From assembly GCA_964579325.1 (NCBI GenBank), contig CAZOHN010000114.1:1-11700 (forward strand): DNA of 11,700 nt, given 5' to 3'. Position 1 is the stretch's first letter, and each line of letters starts with the position of its first letter. Made by a program: the position numbers and the translations under genes. The notes under the pieces were generated by a model. That model was not told the origin of the DNA and searched no databases. It worked only from the letters and a program-made list of their open reading frames with translations. Positions 1 to 6,561 of the stretch are shown here, in pieces. This stretch comes from CAZOHN01 sp964579325. GTDB taxonomy: Bacteria > Pseudomonadota > Alphaproteobacteria > Rhodobacterales > Rhodobacteraceae.

Positions 1-661
1 GTTGCCGAAGTTCGCCGAGGACAGCTACCAGACCACCAACGGCTGGTGGCTGATCCCGACCTCGGAGGTGACGCTGACCAATTCCGTGCGCGAGGACATC
101 CTCGACGAGGCCGCGCTGCCGATCCGGATGACCTCGCACACCCAGTGCTTCCGGTCGGAAGCGGGCAGCGCGGGCAAGGATACCTCCGGCATGCTGCGCC
201 AGCACCAGTTCGAGAAGGTCGAGATGGTGACGATCTGCACGCCAGACACCTCGCGCGACGAGCACGAGCGGATGACGCGCTGCGCCGAGGTCGTGCTGGA
301 GCGGCTGGGCCTGCCCTATCGGACGATTGTCCTGTGCACCGGCGACATGGGCTTCGGCGCGGCGCGGACGCATGACCTCGAGGTCTGGTTGCCGGGGCAG
401 AACACGTATCGCGAGATCAGCTCGGTTTCGACCTGCGGCGATTTTCAGGCGCGCCGGATGAACGCGCGCTACCGGCCGGCAGGCGGGGGCAAGCCGGAGT
501 TCGTGCACACGCTGAATGGCTCGGGCCTCGCGGTCGGGCGCTGTCTGATCGCGGTGCTGGAGAACGGACAGACGGCCGACGGCGGCGTGTTGTTGCCCGA
601 GGCGCTGCACCCCTGGCTGGGTGGCAAGACGCGGATCACGCCCGAGGGCCGGCTGGTCTGA
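1..661 (+). CDS. serS: Seryl-tRNA synthetase, C-terminal part (5' end outside window)
   Basis: This enzyme charges tRNA-Ser (and tRNA-Sec where present) with serine, using ATP, in the cytoplasm. The open frame enters from the left edge (codons in phase from base 2) and ends with TGA at 659-661, giving about 219 visible residues. The SerRS family is usually near 430 residues, so the N-terminal coiled-coil tRNA-binding arm and the start lie outside. Visible class II synthetase signatures are the TSE element (LIPTSEVTLTN), motif 2 (FRSEAGSAGKDTSG followed by RQHQFEKVE) and motif 3 (NGSGLAVGR followed by ENGQ). The C-terminus is complete and in frame, with no sign of decay. The next gene on this strand begins 71 bp downstream. 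No clear intrinsic terminator follows, although a GC palindrome lies at 683-698. Identification is by sequence recognition and is very secure. Confidence 0.97.
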   Translation, partial: LPKFAEDSYQTTNGWWLIPTSEVTLTNSVREDILDEAALPIRMTSHTQCFRSEAGSAGKDTSGMLRQHQFEKVEMVTICTPDTSRDEHERMTRCAEVVLERLGLPYRTIVLCTGDMGFGAARTHDLEVWLPGQNTYREISSVSTCGDFQARRMNARYRPAGGGKPEFVHTLNGSGLAVGRCLIAVLENGQTADGGVLLPEALHPWLGGKTRITPEGRLV

Positions 662-682
662 GGCGCCGCGCCGCGTTGCACC

Positions 683-698
683 GGGCGCGCGCGCGCCC
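683..698. repeat. Perfect GC-alternating palindrome after serS
   Basis: The 16 bases gggcgcgcgcgcgccc equal their own reverse complement. They lie between the serS stop and the start of the TspO-like gene. The sequence could form a hairpin in RNA or left-handed DNA, but no run of T follows on either strand, so it is not a convincing intrinsic terminator. Confidence 0.6.
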
Positions 699-732
699 CA
701 TGTCGGGGGCTGACTGGATGGGAGGCGAGGCG

Positions 733-1470
733 ATGGATACCGATGGCATGCGGATGAAGGCGGTACTGCTGCTGGCAGCCATCGTCGCCATGATCGTGGT
801 CTCGTCGGCCACGCCCGGGGGCGGTGGCTTCGACCCTGCGGCCTTTCCGATCCCACAGGAGCGCCCGCCGGTCGAACCTGCGACCTATGCCTTCGCGATC
901 TGGGGGCTGATCTTTCTGGCCCTCGCGGCGCACGGCCTCACCGGGCTCGTCGCCCGCGCCGAGGACCCGGCCTGGGATGCCCCGCGCTGGCCGCTGACGA
1001 TCAGCCTGGTGATCGGCGCACCGTGGCTTGCGGTGGCGAAGGTGGCGCCGCTGGTCGCAACCATCGAGATCCTCCTGATGATGGCCTTTGCCGTCCTTGC
1101 GCTCCTGCGGACGCCGCCGGGCCGCGATGGCTGGCTCAGGATCTGGCCGGTGGCGCTTTATGCCGGGTGGCTCACGGCAGCGGCCTGGGTCGCGGTCGGG
1201 TTCTCGCTTGCGGGCTATGGCGTGACCGGCGAGCGGGCTGCTGCGATCTTCGCGCTTGCGGGTGCGGTCGCCACCGCGCTTGCGGTGCAGCGGCGCGTAC
1301 CTCACGCCCCCCTCTACGGGGCTGCGGCGGTCTGGGCGGTGGTCGCTGTGATCGTGGCGAACGTTGGCAACGACGTTGCAGTGGCCGGCATTGCCGCGGT
1401 GGGGGCCGGGGCTGTGGGCTTTGCCGCGATCAGGGCCGTCCGCGGTCAGGCAACCCGCGTGGCGTCGTAG
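733..1470 (+). CDS. TspO/MBR-like tryptophan-rich membrane protein
   Basis: The product is a 245-residue integral membrane protein with about seven or eight hydrophobic segments. The first runs over roughly residues 9-25, and another Trp-containing segment (YAFAIWGLIFLALAAHG) follows the PVEPATYAF stretch. Tryptophans recur at helix ends (WGL, PWL, IWP, GWL, AWV, VWA), which is the hallmark of proteins annotated as tryptophan-rich sensory or TspO-related. Classical TspO is about 160 residues with five helices, so this is a longer relative and the ligand is unknown. In Rhodobacter TspO binds porphyrins and affects photosynthesis genes, but I cannot extend that role to this protein. The ATG at 733 was chosen because GGGAGG sits 8 bases upstream. 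In-frame TTG 676 and ATG 700 and 718 are poorer. Its last 25 bases overlap the end of the convergent monooxygenase gene. Confidence 0.72.
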   Translation: MDTDGMRMKAVLLLAAIVAMIVVSSATPGGGGFDPAAFPIPQERPPVEPATYAFAIWGLIFLALAAHGLTGLVARAEDPAWDAPRWPLTISLVIGAPWLAVAKVAPLVATIEILLMMAFAVLALLRTPPGRDGWLRIWPVALYAGWLTAAAWVAVGFSLAGYGVTGERAAAIFALAGAVATALAVQRRVPHAPLYGAAAVWAVVAVIVANVGNDVAVAGIAAVGAGAVGFAAIRAVRGQATRVAS

Positions 1471-2618
1471 CCGTAGATCCAGTCGAACCGCCGCAGCATC
1501 GCGCGCGGCGCGACAGCCCCCGCCACCCGCAATGCAAGATGCGCCGGGCCCCGGACCAGCGGCGCCTTGAGGTGATAGTTGCGCGCATTGCGGTTTGCAG
1601 CCTCGATCACCCGTGCCGCACGTTCCCGCCGCGCCGCCTGGTAGGCCGTCAGCGCCGCCTCTGGCAGGTCATGGCGTGCAAGCATGGCGGCCAGTACCCA
1701 GGCGTCCTCGAGTGCGAGGTTGGCGCCCTGCGCGAGGAACGGCAGGGTGGGGTGCGCGGCATCACCGAGAATCGCCGCCACGCCACCGGAATGCCAGCGC
1801 GGGGCGACCGGGTGGCGGAAGAGACCCCAGAGGTGGACCATTTCCACGCGGGCAAGGAGGTCCCTCACCTCCTGCCCGAAGCCCGCGAAGGCCGCCCTCA
1901 GCCGGTCGGGATCGTCTTCGTGGTGCCAGCCCTCGTCGGCCCAACCGGCGCGTTCTTCGACGGCGACGATGTTGCGGAGCGTGCCGCCTCGGAGGGGATA
2001 GGTCACCAGATGCCGCCCTGGCCCCATGTAGACGCGCGCGTCCGGGGACGGGTTGCCGGTTTCGGGCACAACCGCGCGCCAGGCAACCTGGTGGGTGAAG
2101 AACGGCACGAAGCGGCCGTTGATCGCCGCGCGGACCTTCGAATGCAGCCCGTCTGCGCCGATCAGGAGGCGGGTCTCGTGCTGCCCGCCCTGCCCGTTCG
2201 TCAGGACCGAGCCCCCAGGGCCGATCTCGACCGAAGCGATGTGCTGGAGGAGCCGAATCTGGACCCCGGCCGCCCGGGCGCCTTCCGCCAGAAGCGCGAT
2301 GAGGTCGGCACGGTGGAGGAGAAAGTAGCCCGGCCCGGCACCGCGCAGGTCCATCCGCAGGACCCGTGCCCCGGACTGGTTGCAGAGTTCGACCCCGTTG
2401 GCCGCCAGCCCCGCGCTCCGCAGAACCGGACCGAGGCCAAGCGCATCGAGGACGCGCACCCCGTTCGGGCTGATCTGTAACCCGGCCCCGACTTCGGAGA
2501 TCGCCTCGGCCTGCTCCAGAACCGTCACGGCCGCCCCCTGCAAGGCCAGCGCGCGCGCAACGGCGAGCCCGGCGATGCCGCCGCCGACGACCGTGATCTC
2601 TGTACCCTCTACCGCCAT
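1446..2618 (-). CDS. FAD-dependent class A aromatic monooxygenase (salicylate hydroxylase-like)
   Basis: The product is a complete 390-residue flavoprotein of the group A hydroxylase family. These enzymes use NAD(P)H and O2 to hydroxylate an aromatic or similar ring in the cytoplasm. Three hallmark motifs are present: the N-terminal dinucleotide fold VVGGGIAG (residues 10-17) ending in an acidic residue after the second strand (VLEQ, E35); the GADG motif at 154-157; and the second FAD motif GDAAHP at 285-290, followed by QGANLALEDA. Overall it resembles salicylate 1-hydroxylase and 3-hydroxybenzoate 6-hydroxylase, but the substrate cannot be read from sequence and no ring-cleavage genes are nearby. 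Start ATG 2618 has AGGGG a few bases upstream. It follows dksA on the same strand by 73 bp, across the dksA terminator. Its 3' end overlaps the convergent membrane-protein gene by 25 bp. Confidence 0.9.
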   Translation of the reverse strand: MAVEGTEITVVGGGIAGLAVARALALQGAAVTVLEQAEAISEVGAGLQISPNGVRVLDALGLGPVLRSAGLAANGVELCNQSGARVLRMDLRGAGPGYFLLHRADLIALLAEGARAAGVQIRLLQHIASVEIGPGGSVLTNGQGGQHETRLLIGADGLHSKVRAAINGRFVPFFTHQVAWRAVVPETGNPSPDARVYMGPGRHLVTYPLRGGTLRNIVAVEERAGWADEGWHHEDDPDRLRAAFAGFGQEVRDLLARVEMVHLWGLFRHPVAPRWHSGGVAAILGDAAHPTLPFLAQGANLALEDAWVLAAMLARHDLPEAALTAYQAARRERAARVIEAANRNARNYHLKAPLVRGPAHLALRVAGAVAPRAMLRRFDWIYGYDATRVA

Positions 2619-2630
2619 GCGCCCCTATTG

Positions 2631-2663
2631 AAACGAAAAACGCCAGGGCGGAAAGCCCCGGCG
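2631..2663 (-). terminator. Intrinsic terminator of dksA
   Basis: Read on the minus strand this is CGCCGGGGC, loop TTTCC, GCCCTGGCG, then TTTTTCGTTTC. The stem has nine positions with one mismatch and a strong T tract. It begins 28 bp after the dksA stop. The T tract ends only about 12 bases before the ATG of the downstream monooxygenase. Confidence 0.88.
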
Positions 2664-2691
2664 CTATCGATCATGGTTGTTCCGGGCGCGA

Positions 2692-3114
2692 TCAGTCGTC
2701 GCGGTGGACGCGCTCGCGCCGCTCGTGCCGTTCCTGCGCCTCAAGCGACAGGGTGGCGATCGGACGGGCGTCGAGGCGCTTGAGCGAAATCGGTTCGCCG
2801 GTATCCTCGCAGTAGCCGTATTCGCTATTCTCGATCCGCCGCAGCGCAGCATCGATCTTGGCGATCAACTTGCGCTGGCGGTCGCGAGTGCGCAGTTCGA
2901 TCGCGCGGTCGGTCTCCTCGCTGGCGCGGTCGGCGATATCGGGGACGTTGCGGCCACTCTCCTGCAAATCCTCGATCGTCTCGCGGCTCTCGTCGAGGAG
3001 CTCGTTCTTCCAGGCCAGCAGCTTGCGGCGGAAGTACTCGAGCTGACGCTCGTTCATGAAGGGTTCGTCTTCGGCCGGGCGGTAATCCTCGGGAAGAAAG
3101 ACCTCGGCTTTCAT
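2692..3114 (-). CDS. dksA: DksA-type RNA polymerase-binding regulator lacking the zinc-finger cysteines
   Basis: DksA binds in the secondary channel of RNA polymerase and, with ppGpp, adjusts transcription of rRNA and amino-acid genes. This 140-residue protein has the long charged coiled coil (about residues 20-95), and its tip carries the family motif DxxDxA as D59-I-A-D62-R-A64. The zinc-finger region aligns with the canonical C-x2-C-x17-C-x2-C pattern, but only C102 remains. The other positions are T105, S123 and A126, so zinc binding is unlikely. A functional DksA with a degenerate finger is known from Rhodobacter sphaeroides (RSP2654), which affects photosynthetic growth. The ATG at 3114 is preferred over an in-frame ATG at 3165 because GGGAG lies 8 bases before it and because it gives the usual length. 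It is divergent from the MoxR gene and is followed by its own terminator. Confidence 0.93.
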   Translation of the reverse strand: MKAEVFLPEDYRPAEDEPFMNERQLEYFRRKLLAWKNELLDESRETIEDLQESGRNVPDIADRASEETDRAIELRTRDRQRKLIAKIDAALRRIENSEYGYCEDTGEPISLKRLDARPIATLSLEAQERHERRERVHRDD

Positions 3115-3294
3115 CTCTGCTCCCTGTTGCAGGCCCTGTGGGCCAGCGGCGTGATGTGCAGTCATCCGTTCACCTCGGCGCCCCTCTAACCCAGCCTCCG
3201 GGAAATGTCACTAGCCGAAGGTGGGCCGTCCATGCAAAATGACAATGTCGCGCGGAGCACTTCAACTTTCACGGGAAAACAGCGAAAAAAACTC
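3115..3294. promoter_or_regulatory. dksA / MoxR divergent intergenic region
   Basis: These 180 bases separate two divergent starts and must hold both promoters unless the MoxR start is further upstream. The right part (3271-3294) is A-rich on the plus strand, unlike the surrounding coding DNA. A short inverted repeat, gacaatgtc, lies at 3241-3249. I could not pick a convincing -35/-10 pair for either gene. Confidence 0.4.
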
Positions 3295-4134
3295 ATGAAA
3301 TTCGAGGGAACCGAAACTTACGTGGCGACGCCGGACCTGATGCTGGCCGTCAATGCGGCGGTGGCGCTGGAGCGGCCGCTGCTGGTGAAGGGCGAGCCTG
3401 GAACGGGCAAGACCGAGCTTGCGCGGCAGGTCTCGCTGGCGCTTGGCCTGCCGATGATCGAGTGGCACGTGAAGTCCACGACGAAGGCCCAGCAGGGTCT
3501 TTACGAGTACGATGCCGTGAGCCGTCTGCGCGACAGCCAGCTTGGGGACGAGCGGGTGCATGACGTGCGCAACTATATCCGCAAGGGCAAACTGTGGGAG
3601 GCGTTCGAGGCGTCGGGCAAGGTTGTTCTGCTGATCGACGAGATCGACAAGGCCGACATCGAGTTTCCCAATGATCTGCTGCAGGAACTCGACCGGATGG
3701 AGTTCCACGTCTACGAGACCGGCGAGACCGTGCAGGCGCGGCATCGCCCGATCGTCATCATAACCTCCAACAACGAGAAGGAACTGCCCGACGCCTTCTT
3801 GCGGCGGTGCTTCTTCCACTACATCCGCTTTCCCGACCTCGACACGCTGAGGGCGATTGTCGCGGTCCACCATCCTGGCATCAAGGAGGCGCTGCTCACG
3901 ACGGCGCTGACGCGGTTTTACGAGATTCGCGAGACGCCGGGGCTGAAGAAGAAGCCTTCGACCTCGGAGGTGCTCGACTGGCTGAAGCTGCTGCTGGCCG
4001 AGGACCTCTCGCCCGAGGACCTTCGCGCCGACCCCAAGGGCGCGCTGCCCAAGCTGCACGGGGCGCTCCTGAAGAACGAACAGGACGTGCACCTCTTCGA
4101 GCGGCTGGCGTTCATGGCGCGCAGGGGCGGTTAG
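3295..4134 (+). CDS. MoxR-family AAA+ ATPase
   Basis: The product is a 279-residue single-domain AAA+ ATPase of the MoxR group, which are chaperone-like ATPases that activate or mature partner proteins, usually together with a VWA-domain protein. It carries Walker A GEPGTGKT (residues 33-40), Walker B VVLLIDE (110-116) and a sensor 1 segment IITSNNEKELP. The arginine pair of FLRRCFFHY is a candidate Arg finger. MKFEGT at 3295 was chosen because it matches the usual N-terminus of close relatives as I know them. It lacks a clear Shine-Dalgarno. An in-frame ATG at 3235 has a better one (GGTGGG) and would add 20 residues, and ATG 3205 is also open. The expected VWA/CoxE-like neighbour is absent. 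The next gene is acpP on the other strand. The target is unknown. Confidence 0.9.
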   Translation: MKFEGTETYVATPDLMLAVNAAVALERPLLVKGEPGTGKTELARQVSLALGLPMIEWHVKSTTKAQQGLYEYDAVSRLRDSQLGDERVHDVRNYIRKGKLWEAFEASGKVVLLIDEIDKADIEFPNDLLQELDRMEFHVYETGETVQARHRPIVIITSNNEKELPDAFLRRCFFHYIRFPDLDTLRAIVAVHHPGIKEALLTTALTRFYEIRETPGLKKKPSTSEVLDWLKLLLAEDLSPEDLRADPKGALPKLHGALLKNEQDVHLFERLAFMARRGG

Positions 4135-4153
4135 GAACGCAGGCAGCCAATGC

Positions 4154-4177
4154 AAAAGGCGCCCCGTGGGGCGCCTT
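4154..4177. terminator. Shared hairpin terminator between MoxR gene and acpP
   Basis: A perfect 10-bp stem, aaggcgcccc / ggggcgcctt, closes a very tight loop (gt, or cgtg if the last pair opens). On the minus strand it is followed by TTTTGCATT, so it should end acpP transcripts well. On the plus strand the T run is short, so it is weaker for the MoxR gene. Confidence 0.85.
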
Positions 4178-4204
4178 GAGCCGGCATCAGCCTGAAACCG
4201 TGGA

Positions 4205-4438
4205 TCAGGAGGCTTCGGTGATGAACTTCACCGCGTCGCCGAAGGTCTGGATCGTTTCGGCCGCGTCATCGGGAATCTCGATCCCGAACTCTTCCTCGAA
4301 GGCCATCACCAGCTCGACGGTGTCGAGGCTGTCGGCGCCGAGGTCGTCGATGAACGAGGCGTTCTCGGTCACCTTGTCTTCTTCGACGCCCAGATGCTCG
4401 ACGACGATCTTCTTCACGCGGTCGGCGATGTCGCTCAT
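4205..4438 (-). CDS. acpP: Acyl carrier protein
   Basis: ACP is the soluble carrier that holds growing acyl chains on a 4'-phosphopantetheine arm during type II fatty acid synthesis. It also donates acyl groups for lipid A and membrane lipids. The 77-residue protein has the usual length, a strongly acidic composition and the attachment motif GADSLD with Ser37. Helix II and helix III segments (DTVELVMAFEEEFGIEIP and DAAETIQTFGDAVKFI) are typical. The start ATG at 4438 follows GAGGAAG. It lies 153 bp downstream of fabG in the same direction, with its own likely promoter in the gap, and ends at a strong hairpin. In many alphaproteobacteria fabF comes next. Here the next gene is the convergent MoxR ATPase. 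Confidence 0.98.
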   Translation of the reverse strand: MSDIADRVKKIVVEHLGVEEDKVTENASFIDDLGADSLDTVELVMAFEEEFGIEIPDDAAETIQTFGDAVKFITEAS

Positions 4439-4545
4439 GTCACTTCCTCATCTTGTCTCGGGTCTTGAGCCCGGCTCCGGTTGTCCCTCGTCCCTTGCGG
4501 GCGGGCATCGTCAGGGCGGCTTGAGCCCCCGGCCCGAACGCGCCG

Positions 4546-4573
4546 CCTATATCATATGGCCGTGCCTTGGCAA
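4546..4573 (-). promoter_or_regulatory. Likely acpP promoter
   Basis: On the minus strand TTGCCA (4573-4568) and TATAGG (4551-4546) are separated by 16 bp, a fair match to the sigma-70 type consensus. Transcription would start near 4539 and give a leader of about 100 bases before the acpP ATG. A separate promoter would suit the high level of ACP compared with FabD and FabG. The leader holds two copies of GGGCTCAAG 56 bp apart (plus-strand cttgagccc at 4464-4472 and 4520-4528). Confidence 0.6.
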
Positions 4574-4591
4574 ACGCTTTCGGGGCAGAGC

Positions 4592-5329
4592 TCAGAGCAT
4601 GTCTCCGCCGCCGTTGATGTCGATGGTCGCCCCGGTGACGTAGGCCGCCTCCTCGCTGGCGAGGTACAGGACGCCCGCCGCGACTTCGTGCGGCAGGCCC
4701 ATGCGGCCGAGGGGGACGCCGGCAAGGATCTTGCCGCGCTGTTCCTCGGTCAGTTTCTCGGTCATCGCGGTCTCGATCAGGCCGGGCGCGATGCAGTTCA
4801 CCGTCACGCCGCGGCTGCCGACTTCCTGCGCGAGCGACTTGGCCATTCCGGTGATGCCCGCCTTGGCTGCTGCGTAGTTCGCCTGGCCGGGGTTGCCGGC
4901 GATGGCGACGACGCTGGTGATGTTGACGATACGGCCCCAGCGGTTCTTCATCATGCCGCGCAGGACGCCGCGGGTGAGCCGGAAAGCCGAGTTGAGGTTG
5001 ACCTCGATCACCGAAAGCCAGTCGTCATCGGACATCCGCATCATCAGCCCGTCGCGGGTGATCCCGGCGTTGTTGACGAGGATATCGACCCCGCCCATCG
5101 CATCGGCGGCCTGCTTGGGCAGCGCCTCGACAGCGGCGGCATCCGAGAGGTCGCAAGGCAACACATGAGCGCGGTCGCCAAGGGCGGCGGCGAGTTCGGC
5201 AAGCGGCCCCTCGCGCGTACCCGAGAGCCCGACCGTTGCGCCGGCACCGTGCAGGACGCGCGCAACTTCGGCACCGATTCCACCTGACGCGCCGGTGACC
5301 AGCGCGCACTTCCCCGTCAGATCGAACAT
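4592..5329 (-). CDS. fabG: 3-oxoacyl-ACP reductase
   Basis: FabG reduces 3-oxoacyl-ACP to 3-hydroxyacyl-ACP with NADPH, the first reduction in each round of fatty acid elongation. The 245-residue protein is a classical short-chain dehydrogenase. It has the cofactor loop TGASGGIG (residues 12-19), NNAG (86-89) and the catalytic set N111, S139, Y152 and K156 (the YAAAK pattern). The PG turn and C-terminal DINGG element (GATIDINGGGDML) are as in FabG. The ATG at 5329 was chosen over an in-frame start at 5377 because the fold begins at MFDLTGK and GGGGGA lies just upstream. It is 126 bp after fabD and 153 bp before acpP, all in one direction, so cotranscription is likely. I saw no terminator in either gap. 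Confidence 0.97.
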   Translation of the reverse strand: MFDLTGKCALVTGASGGIGAEVARVLHGAGATVGLSGTREGPLAELAAALGDRAHVLPCDLSDAAAVEALPKQAADAMGGVDILVNNAGITRDGLMMRMSDDDWLSVIEVNLNSAFRLTRGVLRGMMKNRWGRIVNITSVVAIAGNPGQANYAAAKAGITGMAKSLAQEVGSRGVTVNCIAPGLIETAMTEKLTEEQRGKILAGVPLGRMGLPHEVAAGVLYLASEEAAYVTGATIDINGGGDML

Positions 5330-5455
5330 GCCTGTCCCCCCGCCCGGTCCTGCCTTGCGGCTTCGCCGGGATTGCACCCAGTTTGTCGCCGCCTATCGCA
5401 GCGTCCTTCGCACGGCAAGTCCAGTCGCCTCTTTCGGCAGGTCCGGCAGCAGGCT
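5330..5455 (-). other. fabD-fabG spacer
   Basis: This is a 126-base non-coding gap inside the fab cluster. I saw no intrinsic terminator in it. A weak promoter-like pair (TTGCCG with GATAGG, spaced about 15 bp) may give fabG some independent expression, but the match is poor. Confidence 0.35.
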
Positions 5456-6397
5456 TCAGCCGGCGGTTGCCAGCGCGGCGGCCTTCACGTCGTCGGGCCC
5501 GAGAACTGCCCGTGTTGCGGCCTGGGGTGCGATGCGGCGGATCATCCCCGAGAGCGCCTTGCCCGCGCCGATCTCCCAGAACTCGGTCACGCCTTGTGCC
5601 ACCATCCACGCGACCGACTCGCGCCAGCGAACACGCGCCGTCACCTGCTCGACGAGGAGGCCCGCGATGCGGGTGGGGTCGTCCACCGCTTCGGCAAGGA
5701 CGTTGGCCACCACCGGCGGCACCGGGGCCTTGAGCGGGGTCGCCGCAAGGGCGCGCGCCATCGCATCGGCGGCGGGCTGCATCAGGGTGCAGTGGAAGGG
5801 GGCGGAGACCGGCAGCAGGATCGCGCGCTTGGCGCCGTTCGCCTTGGCGATGTCGAGCGCGCGCTCGACCGCTGCCTTGTGCCCAGACACCACGACCTGC
5901 GCGGGGTCGTTGTCGTTGGCGGCTGCGCAGACCTCGCCCTGCGCCGCCTCGGCGGCAACGGCGGCGGCGGCATCGTAGTCGAGGCCGAGGAGAGCGGCCA
6001 TCGCACCCTGCCCCACTGGCACCGCCTCCTGCATGGCCTTTCCGCGCAGGCGCAGGAGCCGCGCGGCATCGGCGACCGTCAGCGCCCCGGCGGCACAGAG
6101 CGCGGAATACTCGCCCAGGGAATGGCCTGCGACGAAGCTCGCGGCATCGGCGCCGACCCCTTCGGCCTTCAGTGCCGCCATGACCGCAAGGGAGGTCGCC
6201 ATCAGCGCGGGTTGGGCATTGGCCGTGAGCGTGAGCGTTTCGATGTCGCCCTCCCAGATCAGCGCCGAGAGCTTTTCCCCCAAGGCCTCGTCGACTTCGG
6301 CAAAGACTGCCGCCGCCTCGGGATAGGCGAGCGCGAGGTCGCGGCCCATGCCGATGGCCTGAGCGCCTTGCCCCGGAAAGACGAATGCGCGGCTCAT
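5456..6397 (-). CDS. fabD: Malonyl-CoA:ACP transacylase
   Basis: FabD moves the malonyl group from CoA to the ACP arm and so supplies the extender unit for fatty acid synthesis. The 313-residue protein has the usual length. It begins with FVFPGQGAQ (oxyanion glutamine Q10 region) and carries the nucleophile motif GHSLGE with Ser93. It also has the conserved Arg in LRLRGKAMQ (R118), an Asn in the NDNDPAQVVVSG segment (N161) and the catalytic His in APFHC (H202). The start at 6397 was chosen because the family begins with this motif and GGGGGAGA lies just upstream. The longer frame from 6478 reads through promoter-like DNA. It is the first gene of fabD-fabG-acpP and is divergent from the b561-YceI gene. 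Confidence 0.97.
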   Translation of the reverse strand: MSRAFVFPGQGAQAIGMGRDLALAYPEAAAVFAEVDEALGEKLSALIWEGDIETLTLTANAQPALMATSLAVMAALKAEGVGADAASFVAGHSLGEYSALCAAGALTVADAARLLRLRGKAMQEAVPVGQGAMAALLGLDYDAAAAVAAEAAQGEVCAAANDNDPAQVVVSGHKAAVERALDIAKANGAKRAILLPVSAPFHCTLMQPAADAMARALAATPLKAPVPPVVANVLAEAVDDPTRIAGLLVEQVTARVRWRESVAWMVAQGVTEFWEIGAGKALSGMIRRIAPQAATRAVLGPDDVKAAALATAG

Positions 6398-6429
6398 GGT
6401 TATCTCCCCCTCGCGTCGAATGCCGTGCC

Positions 6430-6458
6430 GGGATAGCGCGGCGCGCGCGCGGGCGCAA
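6430..6458 (-). promoter_or_regulatory. Likely fabD promoter with GC-alternating spacer
   Basis: On the minus strand TTGCGC (6458-6453) and TATCCC (6435-6430) are separated by exactly 17 bp. The spacer is almost entirely alternating C and G. The position, 33-61 bases before the fabD ATG, is sensible and would leave a leader of about 25 bases. The assignment rests on motif match alone. Confidence 0.5.
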
Positions 6459-6561
6459 ACCCTGCGCGCAATGCACATCCGGTGTGCGAAGCCGGCACTT
6501 TGCGTGCTGTTGCCCGGAGCCTAGGTGAGACGGCAGCCACGTCTGCCCAAGAGGATCAAGC

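Noticed and set aside
1023..2480. A 485-codon open frame on the plus strand antisense to the monooxygenase
   Set aside because: The opposite strand encodes a clear FAD monooxygenase with all family motifs. This frame also overlaps the TspO-like gene in another phase and has shadow composition.
2692..3114. dksA as a decaying pseudogene because of the missing cysteines
   Set aside because: The frame is intact, the coiled-coil tip is exact, the terminator is strong, and the same loss is known in a functional Rhodobacter protein.
3262..4155. A 297-codon minus-strand frame opposite the MoxR gene
   Set aside because: It mirrors the MoxR coding sequence, shows no domain and runs into the shared terminator.
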